Source of the DNA: Ignavibacteriota bacterium
GTDB lineage: Bacteria > Bacteroidota > Ignavibacteria > Ignavibacteriales > Ignavibacteriaceae
Reading direction: 5' to 3'
Assembly (NCBI GenBank): GCA_013285405.1
Contig: CP053446.1
Coordinates: 1,649,985-1,713,984 of the forward strand
Length of the DNA: 64,000 nucleotides
Shown here: piece after piece, positions 8,483 to 17,129 of the stretch
How positions within the stretch are numbered: position 1 is the first letter of the stretch
How the letters are laid out: each line of letters begins with the position of its first letter
Notes under the pieces: generated by a model
The model's database searches: none
What the model saw: the letters and a program-made list of their open reading frames with translations, nothing else
What the model was told of the DNA's origin: nothing
Position numbers and translations under genes: made by a program

Positions 8483-9930
8483 AAATGAAATCAATGCAAA
8501 ATAAAAATGGAAACTTGAATGATTGTATGAGTGTATGGACATACAACTACATACAACCATTCATCCATACAATCATTGTCATAATAATTTTAAGCACAAC
8601 TGCTTTCCCACAGTTTAAGTTACCTGAATATGAAACGATTACTTTAGATAACGGAATTACAGTTTATTTAATGGAGAAAAAGGATGTTCCGTTAATTTCA
8701 TTCTCTGCTGTTTTTGATGGAGGCGCAGTTAAAGATGCATCGGTCCCAGGCATTGCATCATTCACAGCAGAAGCAATTCGATTTGGAACAACAAACTTTA
8801 CGAAATCCCAGATCGATTCCATCTTCAACTTTTATGGCAGCAATATCAGTACGTACGCAACTGCAGATTATTCAGGCTTGTACACTCAGTTTATGAAAGA
8901 AAGTACGGAGACACTTCTATCCGTAGTTAAAGAAATTATACTCACACCAACATTTCCTGAAGCTGAAATTGAAAAACGAAAACAGAGATGGATTGCTGAA
9001 TTAGAACAGGCTAAAGAAAGTCCACGTTCGGTTATTGGAAGTTATTTTAACAAATTTCTATTTGGTGATTCACCTTATGGAAATCCGGTTGATGGCACCA
9101 AGTCAGGCATAACCACTATTAATATTGAAAAGATAAAAGATTTTTATTCAACTAATTACAGACCTGAAAGTTCAGCGATTGCAGTTGTCGGAGATTTTAA
9201 TTCATCCGAAATGAAAAAAATAATTGAAAAATATTTTGGCGGTTGGAAAAATAACTCGCCCAAAATGCTGAGTGATATCAGAATGTGGAATAAAACATTT
9301 GACAGTCCGGCAGTTTATCTGATCAATAAAGAAAATGCAACCGAAACAACTTTTATGATTGGCGGTTATGGAATCTCAATGAGCAATCCTGATCAAACTC
9401 AATTGGGAGTAATAAACACAATACTTGGTGGAAGATTTACTTCCTGGCTAAATGATGAGCTGAGAGTTAATTCAGGATTAACTTATGGTGCACGAAGTCG
9501 CTTTGCACAATACAAAAGCTCCGGAACATTTTATATCAGCACGTTCACAGCTAATAAAAACACAGAAGCAGCAATAGATCTTGCACTTAAAACCTATCAG
9601 CGTTTATTTGAAAACAAGATCGACGAGAGAACATTAGCATCAGCTAAAAATTATGTGAAAGGACAATTTCCTCCTGATTACGAAACAATTGGTTCTCTCG
9701 CTGGTTTTCTTACGCAAAAATATGTTTACGGACTTGATGATTCCATAATTAATAATTTTGAGAATGAAGTAAATGAATTGACAATTGATAAAGCAAACGA
9801 GCTTATAAAAAAATATTTTCCAAAAGATAATCTGCAGTTTGTATTGATTGGAAAAGCAAGTGAAATCAAAGATACTGTTTCCAGATATGGAAAAGTAACC
9901 GAAAGGAATATTGAAGAAGATGGGTATTAA
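8479..9930 (+). CDS. M16 peptidase-like, non-catalytic subunit
   Basis: A 483-residue partner of the upstream zinc peptidase. It has the M16 fold (LPEYETITLDNGITVYLMEKKD...) but GIASFTAEAIRFG replaces the HxxEH zinc site, so it should be inactive and contribute substrate binding. The start ATG at 8479 overlaps the upstream stop and has GGAGG just before it. The N-terminus is odd: about 30 polar residues precede the hydrophobic signal helix (FIHTIIVIIILSTTAF), and this extension is encoded by DNA with short inverted and direct repeats (8521-8574). A later start at one of the internal ATGs would give a more ordinary signal peptide. Confidence 0.88.
   Translation: MKMKSMQNKNGNLNDCMSVWTYNYIQPFIHTIIVIIILSTTAFPQFKLPEYETITLDNGITVYLMEKKDVPLISFSAVFDGGAVKDASVPGIASFTAEAIRFGTTNFTKSQIDSIFNFYGSNISTYATADYSGLYTQFMKESTETLLSVVKEIILTPTFPEAEIEKRKQRWIAELEQAKESPRSVIGSYFNKFLFGDSPYGNPVDGTKSGITTINIEKIKDFYSTNYRPESSAIAVVGDFNSSEMKKIIEKYFGGWKNNSPKMLSDIRMWNKTFDSPAVYLINKENATETTFMIGGYGISMSNPDQTQLGVINTILGGRFTSWLNDELRVNSGLTYGARSRFAQYKSSGTFYISTFTANKNTEAAIDLALKTYQRLFENKIDERTLASAKNYVKGQFPPDYETIGSLAGFLTQKYVYGLDDSIINNFENEVNELTIDKANELIKKYFPKDNLQFVLIGKASEIKDTVSRYGKVTERNIEEDGY
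8521..8574. repeat. Inverted/direct repeat cluster inside the second M16 gene
   Basis: GATTGTATG (8521-8529) and CATACAATC (8566-8574) are perfect inverted copies. Between them ACATACAAC occurs twice in direct orientation. The cluster falls within codons for the polar N-terminal extension, just before the signal helix. Confidence 0.5.
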
Positions 9931-10096
9931 AAATTTATAATTTATAATTGATAATGTATAATTAAAAATATCAATCAATTAGTTTGAATTGAAATTATTA
10001 TTTGTATTTTGATAATGAAAAATAAAATCAGAGATAATTGAATAATTCCTTAAATAATCTTTATAATTTCATTTTGAAATTAATTAATCTCACCGA

Positions 10097-11503
10097 ATGC
10101 ACGCGCAAAAGCCAGCAACTCAGTTAAAGAAAAGTTTATCACTGATTGCTGCTGTTATGGCTGTAGCCGGCTCGATGATCGGTTCCGGAATTTTTAGAAA
10201 GCCATCGACAATGGCTGAACAATTAATGTCACCGGAACTTTTGATAATTGTTTGGATTGCTGCTGGACTTATAACTTTTATTGGTGCATTATCAAATGCT
10301 GAAGTTGCCGGAATGATTGAAGCAACTGGCGGACAATATGTTTATTTCAGAAAAATGTATGGAGAATTTACTTCTTTCATTTATGGCTGGTCGGTTCTTT
10401 CTGTAATTCAAACCGGAAGTCAGGCAGCAATTGCTTATGTTTTCGGAGAATATCTTTGCTACTTCATAAAATTTCCACCGCTACCGGAATCAATTTCAAG
10501 CTTCACTTTGTTTATGCCTTTGGTTGGCAACATTCATCCATTTGCAGAATGGGGACCGAAACTTCTTGCAATCTTATGTATTCTTTTTCTTTCCGGAATA
10601 AATTATATCGGAGTTTATTTTGGTGGATTAGTTCAAACAATTGTTACGTTCGTAAAAATTGGTGTGATGATTTTTCTTTCTCTGGCATTATTCATTTTCG
10701 GTGATGGCAGTTTATCAAATCTGAGTTCCGGTTTTTCAATTTCACCTGAAACCTCAGCAAATCTTGTAGCTTTAATTGGATTATCACTTTCAGGTGCTTT
10801 CTGGGCTTATGATGGATGGAATAATGTTACATTTATTTCCGGCGAAGTAAAAAATCCACAGAGAAATATTCCGCTCAGTTTATTGTACGGTACTCTGATT
10901 GTTATAATTGTGTATGTATTAATTAATTTAGCCTACCTTTATGTAATGCCAATTGAAGAGATTGCAAATTCTCCATTAGTAGCAGCAGCGGCAGCAGAAA
11001 AAATATTTGGGAAAAATGGCGGAGCGATAATTTCTATTGCAGTAATCATATCAACGTTCGGTGCTGCGAACGGTAGCTTAATGGCAAGTGCAAGAGTTCC
11101 TTTTGCGATGGCTCGGGAGAAAATGTTTTTCAACTATCTTGGCAAAGTGCATCCACGTTTTGCAACACCACATACATCACTTGTTGTACAGGGAATAGTT
11201 TCAAGTCTTCTCGTTCTATCGGGTTCATTTGATACAATAACTGACTATGTAATTTTCGCGACCTGGTTTTTTTATATGCTCACTGCGTTTGGTGTTATTG
11301 TGCTGAGAAAAAAAATGCCGGATGTACCACGACCATATAAAGTGATTGGATATCCTTACACAATCTGGTTCTTTGTCATCTTCTCATTTGTGTTTCTGGT
11401 GAATTCAATTATCTCTGATTCAGAAAATGCAGCAATGGGTATGCTGCTGATTATGACCGGATTACCTCTTTATTTCTTCTGGAAATATTTTAGAAAGAAT
11501 TAA
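10097..11503 (+). CDS. APC-superfamily amino acid permease
   Basis: A 468-residue inner-membrane transporter with about twelve helices. The first helix contains the family signature AVAGSMIGSGIFRKP, whose unwound GSGIF segment binds the amino acid backbone. TM6 contains SGAFWAYDGWNNVTFISGEVKNP, matching the LAT/amino acid-polyamine-organocation group. It is probably an amino acid exchanger or proton symporter; the substrate is not assignable. About 170 bp of A+T-rich DNA with imperfect palindromes separates it from the M16 pair. Its stop overlaps the start of the methyltransferase gene by 1 bp (TAATG). Confidence 0.88.
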   Translation: MHAQKPATQLKKSLSLIAAVMAVAGSMIGSGIFRKPSTMAEQLMSPELLIIVWIAAGLITFIGALSNAEVAGMIEATGGQYVYFRKMYGEFTSFIYGWSVLSVIQTGSQAAIAYVFGEYLCYFIKFPPLPESISSFTLFMPLVGNIHPFAEWGPKLLAILCILFLSGINYIGVYFGGLVQTIVTFVKIGVMIFLSLALFIFGDGSLSNLSSGFSISPETSANLVALIGLSLSGAFWAYDGWNNVTFISGEVKNPQRNIPLSLLYGTLIVIIVYVLINLAYLYVMPIEEIANSPLVAAAAAEKIFGKNGGAIISIAVIISTFGAANGSLMASARVPFAMAREKMFFNYLGKVHPRFATPHTSLVVQGIVSSLLVLSGSFDTITDYVIFATWFFYMLTAFGVIVLRKKMPDVPRPYKVIGYPYTIWFFVIFSFVFLVNSIISDSENAAMGMLLIMTGLPLYFFWKYFRKN

Positions 11504-12087
11504 TGATGCTCGCAAATAAAATTTCTTTTGCAATTACTATTATTATGTGGATTGTTTTTGCGATTGCATTTCTTTTACTCAAAAGACGTCAAAAGCAAAA
11601 TGAACAGAAGAAGAACAAACTTGCAATGATTGGAATGATGCTGGAAGGAGTTGGTTTTGCATTTGTATTTACAGTCAGAAGGGAACCCTTCACCAATATT
11701 TTTCAAATGAACTCTTCTATACAAATCTTGTTGACAATTTTTTCAGGAATTCTTGCAATTGCATCAGTGTGGTTGGGATTATCGGCTGTAAAAACACTTG
11801 GTAAACAATGGAATATTAAAGCACAGATAATTGAAGGTCACGAATTGATAACAACCGGTCCATATAAAATTGTTCGTCATCCAATTTATTCAGCACTGTT
11901 CGGTTTGCTGATAGTTACTGGTTACTCAATTACTCAGCTTTGGGCATTTATTATTGCAATCGTTTTTTATTTTATCGGTACAATTTTCAGAACAAGAGTT
12001 GAAGAACAATTGCTTATTCAACACTTCGGTGATCAATATGAAAAATACAAAAAGAAAGTTCCGGCAATAATCCCATTCATATTTTAA
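11503..12087 (+). CDS. Isoprenylcysteine carboxyl methyltransferase (ICMT)-family membrane protein
   Basis: A 194-residue polytopic membrane protein with about four to five helices. The C-terminal half has the ICMT/PEMT-type AdoMet-binding layout: TTGPYKIVRHPIYSALFG, then a helix, then RVEEQLLIQHFGDQYEKYKKKVP. Bacterial members methylate small lipophilic or isoprenoid carboxylates or are uncharacterised. Two ATGs in tandem (11503 and 11506) can serve as start. It is translationally coupled to the permease. Its stop codon is only 2 bp from the stop of the converging aminopeptidase gene. Confidence 0.8.
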   Translation: MMLANKISFAITIIMWIVFAIAFLLLKRRQKQNEQKKNKLAMIGMMLEGVGFAFVFTVRREPFTNIFQMNSSIQILLTIFSGILAIASVWLGLSAVKTLGKQWNIKAQIIEGHELITTGPYKIVRHPIYSALFGLLIVTGYSITQLWAFIIAIVFYFIGTIFRTRVEEQLLIQHFGDQYEKYKKKVPAIIPFIF

Positions 12088-12089
12088 AA

Positions 12090-14129
12090 CTATTTCATCA
12101 GCACAAGTTTTTTAGTTTCGATAAATTTATTTTCAACTTTTAACTGATAAAAATAAATTCCACTCGAGAGACCTTGCCTACCGGCAGGCAGGTTCTGACT
12201 TTCGTCAGAATGACTGTTGAATTCAATCTCATAACTTCCTGCAGTTTTTTCTTCATTCACCAATGCTGCAACTTCATTTCCCAACACATCAAAAACTTTT
12301 AATGTTACAAAACCGGTTTCCGGCAATTGATATCTGATTATTGTATTTGGATTAAATGGATTAGGATAGTTTTGTTCTAAAATAAATTCTGATGGGATAT
12401 TTTCATCTTCATTGGCTGAAACCAAAACTGTGTTCGATATTTTAAGAACTATTTCGTTGTTTGGATCGAATACTAATTCAGTGGGTTGTTTGTTAAAATG
12501 AAAACTGAATAATCGATTATTTGTATCATTCATAGCTATAAATGTTGTATCAGTTAAATCGAAAAATTTTATTTTGATCTCAACGGGCATTTCAAAGAAA
12601 ACAGTATTCTGCTGAGTTTGATTAATTGTTAACGCAACATCCCAATCCATATTTGATCCGGAGAAAGAATATGTGTTTTGATATACAGGATGATTTGGAC
12701 TATAAACCCACTGATCAAAAAACCAATCATAATCTTCACCGGTAACGCTATTAACTTTATCATTTAAGATCGAGGTGTTTACAATATCATATTTATAAAT
12801 TGGATCGGACGCATACGAATGTAATATTTCAAAGAAAAGTGAATCGCCAACCACATATCTCAACATATGCAGCACACATGAACCTTTCACATAAGTTATT
12901 GCAAAATTATAAAGAGTATTTATTCCGGGAGTTACCACTGACCAGGAAGGATTATAAATTGGCCAGCCTGGATTTCCACCAAAATAATTTTGTGCATGAA
13001 TATTTATTTCCTGTTTATATGCTGAATAGCCATTTGTATATTCAAGCCATAATGCTTCGCAGTAAGTTGCGAATCCTTCGTTAAGCCAAACATCCGACCA
13101 GGTTGCTGGCGAAATAAGATCTCCGAACCATTGATGTCCGAATTCGTGTGCAACAAGAGCTTCATCCCAGCAGTTTGGACAAAGATGAATCAATGACTGG
13201 TCTTCCATTCCACCCCACGGGAACAAATTGTTTAAAGTCGCGAACCCATTTTTCTCGAAAGGATATTCTCCGAACAGATTTGAATAATGAGTCATCATCG
13301 GCATAATTTGTGTTTTGATATTGTTCAGGTTAGAAATGTTTTCACCAGTATTCCAGTAAAATCTAACAGGAATAGAATCGCCCGGTGAAAATGGATTTTG
13401 CCAGTAAAGAATATCAAGATTATAATTTACTTTTCCTGAAAGTGTCATAAGATAGGTTGCAATAGGATCCCGGCTTATCCAGTGATGATAAATTGTATCA
13501 GCGATTTGAACAGAGTCGGCGAGTCTGCCGTTTGAACCAAACTTCACAGTTGACGGAAACTTTGCTATCAGTTCGAAGGTTGCTTTATCGGAAGGATGGT
13601 CAACACACGGAAACCATTTTCTTGCACCTTCGGGTGCATTTGTTGTGAACACAAATCCATTACCAACATAAAATGCCTGATCCGAAACATTCAAATGCCG
13701 ATAAAATATTTTAACACTAACCGTATCATCTGGCTGATACATATTATCGAGTTGAATATTAATATTGTTATTGGTATGCGTAAAGGAGATTGCAGATAAT
13801 CCTACTGAATCAATTGTCAGCGAAGTATTAACTGCATCAAGATGAATTGAACTGAGTGCCGTATCAACTCTGAATGTTACTACTTCGGAAGCATTAAATG
13901 ATCTTGGAAATGGAGTAAGGAAATTATTGTAGAGATCAAAATAAAGTTTGTAATGAACTACATTAAATGGATTATGCGGAGTGATCATTGAATAATTTGG
14001 GGAATAATTTTGATTATTTGTTTTTCCCTGAGAACAAACTTCCCATCCGGTTTGTGCGAACGTATTTTTAGTAACAACCGATAATGTAATAAAGTATGAA
14101 ATTAATATTATCCGGTAATATGATTTCAT
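12090..14129 (-). CDS. M1-family metallopeptidase with T9SS sorting domain
   Basis: A 679-residue secreted aminopeptidase. A signal peptide (residues 1-26, ...NTFAQ) is followed by the M1 N-terminal beta-domain. The exopeptidase motif appears as WGGMED (305-310), a variant of GAMEN. The zinc site HEFGH (328-332) is followed by Glu351 in WLNEGF (HExxH-x18-E). The last about 95 residues are a type A T9SS C-terminal sorting domain (QNYPNPFNPNTIIRYQLPE...KKLVLMK), so the enzyme should be exported through the outer membrane and attached to the surface or released. That domain is interrupted by an in-frame palindromic insertion (12172-12210). Its DNA is nearly identical to the tail of the neighbouring SBBP gene, with 54 identical bases at 12267-12320 and 14477-14530. 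Confidence 0.9.
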   Translation of the reverse strand: MKSYYRIILISYFITLSVVTKNTFAQTGWEVCSQGKTNNQNYSPNYSMITPHNPFNVVHYKLYFDLYNNFLTPFPRSFNASEVVTFRVDTALSSIHLDAVNTSLTIDSVGLSAISFTHTNNNINIQLDNMYQPDDTVSVKIFYRHLNVSDQAFYVGNGFVFTTNAPEGARKWFPCVDHPSDKATFELIAKFPSTVKFGSNGRLADSVQIADTIYHHWISRDPIATYLMTLSGKVNYNLDILYWQNPFSPGDSIPVRFYWNTGENISNLNNIKTQIMPMMTHYSNLFGEYPFEKNGFATLNNLFPWGGMEDQSLIHLCPNCWDEALVAHEFGHQWFGDLISPATWSDVWLNEGFATYCEALWLEYTNGYSAYKQEINIHAQNYFGGNPGWPIYNPSWSVVTPGINTLYNFAITYVKGSCVLHMLRYVVGDSLFFEILHSYASDPIYKYDIVNTSILNDKVNSVTGEDYDWFFDQWVYSPNHPVYQNTYSFSGSNMDWDVALTINQTQQNTVFFEMPVEIKIKFFDLTDTTFIAMNDTNNRLFSFHFNKQPTELVFDPNNEIVLKISNTVLVSANEDENIPSEFILEQNYPNPFNPNTIIRYQLPETGFVTLKVFDVLGNEVAALVNEEKTAGSYEIEFNSHSDESQNLPAGRQGLSSGIYFYQLKVENKFIETKKLVLMK
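12172..12210. repeat. In-frame double palindrome in a T9SS sorting domain
   Basis: Two adjacent palindromes lie inside the aminopeptidase gene. TGCCT-N6-AGGCA (12175-12190) has a CCGG core and flanking CC/GG. TTCTGAC-TTTC-GTCAGAA (12193-12210) has a 7-bp stem and 4-nt loop. On the coding strand they encode DESQNLPAGRQG, a peptide absent from the homologous position of the other sorting domains here. The reading frame is kept. Confidence 0.8.
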
Positions 14130-14238
14130 TATGATACCCTTAAACTTTTAAATTGAAAACTTTAATGTCTTTATTTGAAGTAAACATAGTTTATACACCT
14201 TAAATATTCAAGCGAGTGAGCGAAGTTTTCGTATCAGA

Positions 14239-14270
14239 AAATAAAAAAGCCCCACGAGACTGTGGGACTT
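14239..14270 (-). terminator. Rho-independent terminator of the SBBP-repeat gene
   Basis: On the minus strand CCCAC, a 6-nt loop and GTGGGG are followed by CTTTTTTATTTT (complement of 14239-14250). It lies about 45 bp past the stop of the SBBP gene and upstream of the aminopeptidase gene on the same strand, separating the two transcripts. Confidence 0.75.
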
Positions 14271-14311
14271 ATGCGAGAAAACAGTTGATAGAAAAATTTT
14301 CGGGCGTTTTT

Positions 14312-15973
14312 CTATTTCAATAAAACGAGTTTTTTAGTTTCAATAAATTTATTTTCAACTTTTATCTGATAAAAATAAATTCCGCTTGCTATGTCAGGAC
14401 TGTCCCGCACAGCGGGATGACCTACCGAAAATTCAACTTCATACTTTCCCGCAGTTTTTTCTTCATTAACCAATGTTGCAACTTCATTTCCCAACACATC
14501 AAAAACTTTTAATGTTACAAAACCGGTTTCTGGCAACTGATATTTAATTACTGTATTTGGATTAAACGGATTTGGATAGTTTTGATATAATTCAAACTGA
14601 TTTGGAATAGCGTTGTTATCATTAACACCAGAAGTTTGAGATAATTTAACAGCCATAAAATCCTGGCTACCATTTGATCCTTCACCATCTCCCGCAGCAT
14701 AAATATTTCCCGAATTATCTGCCCAAACACCAAATGCCCTTGACGAAACATTTTCATCATAAATATAATCCCAACCAGATGATCCGTCAGGATTAAATTT
14801 AACGACAATAAATTTAAAATGACTTCCATCGGAATTTGATTCACCACATACATAAATATTTCCGTTTTGATCTAATGCAATGTCTATGGGATCATCATCT
14901 AAATTATTTGGACCGTTGTAATATGAAACCCATTGTTGTATTCCTGCATTATCATATTTGATAACTGCAAAATCGTTATATCCCCCTCCACCGGTTCTTC
15001 TCACTCTTCCTGTAACATAAATGTTGCCATCACTATCCATAGTCATTGCTTCGGGAATATCCTGATTACCAGCTTCATCAAATTCTTCTCGCCAAACTAC
15101 ATCACCATTTGTGTTGATTTTTAATACTGCAAAATCAGAAGAGCCGGGTGAATTTTGCAACCAGCATAATAAGTAAACATTCCCGGTATCATCAACTGCA
15201 ATATCAACTGCAAATTCGTTGAATGAATTATTCGATCCATTTATGTGAGAAGTCCAGAGTGTATCAAGGTTGCTGTTGTATCTAATAAGCACAACTTCCA
15301 TCCCGTAATTTGGTCCACCGTAACAATATCCAGCGGAATAAATATTACCGTCATTATCCAGTATGATATTTGTACCATCAGCACCTGTGTTCATGACTTG
15401 TTCGAAATAATCCCAGTCAAGTTCGTTTCCATTCGCATCCAGTTTTATGGTTATCAATTTATAATAACTATTATTCGCTGGTGAACTTCTTCCCGTTACA
15501 AACACATTACCAACATTATCAACGTAAACATCATGAGCTTCTCCATCTGATTGACCAAGTGAATCAAAAACACATCTCCACAGCAAACTGCCACCTGCTG
15601 AATATTTTAGTGTGACGATTTTATATGCATTAGAATTCCATCTGCTTGTTCCGGTGACATAAACATTTCCATCATCATCGACGAACATTCCATAAGGTCG
15701 TTCAGTAGAATTTTGAGCCCCGTTAAAAACATTTTGCCATAATTCAGTTCCGGAAGAATTAATTTTGATTGTTAAAAAATCATTTCCCTGTCCACCAGAT
15801 ACGAAATAACCATAGCCACTCATATAAATATTTCCTGATTCATCGAAGATTACATTCTCAATTGTTTCAGGAATGTTACCGGGTGCATGGAAAAAATTTA
15901 TCCATTCAGGTGATTGAGCGAAGTTAAAAATAGAAGTTGAAAGAATAATACCAGCTAATAAACTTATCCGCAT
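14312..15973 (-). CDS. SBBP-repeat beta-propeller protein with T9SS sorting domain
   Basis: A 553-residue secreted protein made of repeated blades of the form DxxGNIYVTGxx...VIKYDxxGxxxW, about eight copies from residue 40 to 450, matching the SBBP (beta-propeller) repeat. A signal peptide (ISLLAGIILSTSIFNFAQ) precedes them and a type A T9SS sorting domain follows. The ATG at 15973 is chosen because AGGAGG lies 7 nt upstream; a start at 16063 would add 30 residues ahead of the signal. It is probably a surface-exposed scaffold or binding protein; no catalytic motif is seen. The sorting domain carries an in-frame palindromic insertion at 14393-14421, at the same loop as in the aminopeptidase. 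Confidence 0.8.
   Translation of the reverse strand: MRISLLAGIILSTSIFNFAQSPEWINFFHAPGNIPETIENVIFDESGNIYMSGYGYFVSGGQGNDFLTIKINSSGTELWQNVFNGAQNSTERPYGMFVDDDGNVYVTGTSRWNSNAYKIVTLKYSAGGSLLWRCVFDSLGQSDGEAHDVYVDNVGNVFVTGRSSPANNSYYKLITIKLDANGNELDWDYFEQVMNTGADGTNIILDNDGNIYSAGYCYGGPNYGMEVVLIRYNSNLDTLWTSHINGSNNSFNEFAVDIAVDDTGNVYLLCWLQNSPGSSDFAVLKINTNGDVVWREEFDEAGNQDIPEAMTMDSDGNIYVTGRVRRTGGGGYNDFAVIKYDNAGIQQWVSYYNGPNNLDDDPIDIALDQNGNIYVCGESNSDGSHFKFIVVKFNPDGSSGWDYIYDENVSSRAFGVWADNSGNIYAAGDGEGSNGSQDFMAVKLSQTSGVNDNNAIPNQFELYQNYPNPFNPNTVIKYQLPETGFVTLKVFDVLGNEVATLVNEEKTAGKYEVEFSVGHPAVRDSPDIASGIYFYQIKVENKFIETKKLVLLK
14393..14421. repeat. In-frame palindrome in the second T9SS sorting domain
   Basis: TCCCGC-ACA-GCGGGA (14403-14417) is a perfect 6-bp stem with a 3-nt loop, enclosed by GTCA (14393-14396) and TGAC (14418-14421). 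It encodes GHPAVRDSPD between the strands EVEF and ASGIYFYQ of the sorting domain. It is unrelated in sequence to the element at 12172-12210 but occupies the same place in the fold. Confidence 0.75.
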
Positions 15974-16247
15974 TAGGAGCCTCCTTAAAAAATTTAAGAT
16001 AAAATTAAATGGTTGGCATGATAAGTTCCGGAGTTGGCGAAAAATTTTCTTTGCCATAGTCAAACAGCCACAGAGAAAAAATGGCGTTAGTAACTAAATT
16101 ATAAAAATACCACGAGAAAAATATATTGAATGAAGAATAAAATGCCAAAGGCGATGAGCAAATTATTTATTGATGGATACAGGTTAATGGAAGTTGAATT
16201 ATTTCATAAGTCAAAAGTTGAATATAAAAATTTATCAACAGTTACTA

Positions 16248-16919
16248 TCAGTTGAAGTAGATAAGTACACCAATCTGAGCAGCTATGAAATTAATTTTTG
16301 ATTCGTTCACAGCATAAAAAAAATCATTGTTGGCAAACCGGATAGAATTTCTGTCAAGAACACCCACTTCTGATGTCATCAGATATCTACCTTTTAAGTC
16401 CAGAAAAACAGATCCATTTCCTTCTTCACCGCCAATTAAAAACTTAAATCCGCCACCAACACCAAAGCTCCATGCCCAGTCATCAACAAAAAGAGATACA
16501 GGAAGATAATCCAATGTAAAAACCTGTGAATGTGAGTAAATATAACTTCCCCCGAAAAAAGATTCGATATATGGTCTGACAGTTCCTCCGGTTGGTGCAA
16601 GTTGAAAAACCAAATGAAGATTGGAAAAGTTATTAGCCATATTATCACTCAAAATAGTCTCCCCTGTGTAATAATCAGTAGCCCAGAATAACCCCTGTGA
16701 AAAAAAAGAAAAACTCAGACCGATGCCAAGCGGGTGTTGTTTGGAAGGAGTAAGTAAAAGTAGCTCCAGATTTCCACCATAACCAGGTTCATCATCAAAT
16801 AACCTGTATTCATTTATCGGGAAAGCTGTTGTAAAATACAGACTCGCGGAAGGCTGTGCGCTCAGATCAGTTAGCTGAATAAAAATTGTTAACAAAGTGA
16901 TTGTAAAATATTTTTTCAT
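16248..16919 (-). CDS. Outer-membrane beta-barrel protein
   Basis: A 223-residue protein with a signal peptide (MKKYFTITLLTIFIQLTDLSAQ) followed by alternating hydrophobic strands separated by Gly- and Asn-rich turns (FGVGGGFKFLIGG), ending in a strand with the aromatic residue two before the end (VLIYFN). This fits a small eight-strand barrel of the OmpX/OmpA-like or outer-membrane-beta-barrel families. The ATG at 16919 is preferred: AAAGG sits 9 nt upstream of it, while the ATG at 16928 follows that motif directly. It has no operon partner: 270 bp separate it from the SBBP gene and about 210 bp from the GH13 gene. Function unknown. Confidence 0.65.
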   Translation of the reverse strand: MKKYFTITLLTIFIQLTDLSAQPSASLYFTTAFPINEYRLFDDEPGYGGNLELLLLTPSKQHPLGIGLSFSFFSQGLFWATDYYTGETILSDNMANNFSNLHLVFQLAPTGGTVRPYIESFFGGSYIYSHSQVFTLDYLPVSLFVDDWAWSFGVGGGFKFLIGGEEGNGSVFLDLKGRYLMTSEVGVLDRNSIRFANNDFFYAVNESKINFIAAQIGVLIYFN

Positions 16920-17129
16920 TGCATTCATCCTTTATCTTCGTGCCGATTTTCAAAATCCTTGCCGGGATAATTGATAAACAATATTTCAACTAACAAATGA
17001 AAAGCTTATGTACAGAAAAAAAATAAGGTTATTGAGGAATGATATTAATCACAGGATGGATCAGTGTCTAATGAATAGTTCATTGTCAATTACGGAAAGC
17101 AACAGTTTGTTAGAATGCAGCACAAGTCT

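Noticed and set aside
9931..10096. A+T-rich palindrome-like stretch (TTTATAATT...ATAATTAAA)
   Set aside because: The arms are imperfect and made only of A and T, as expected by chance in this composition.
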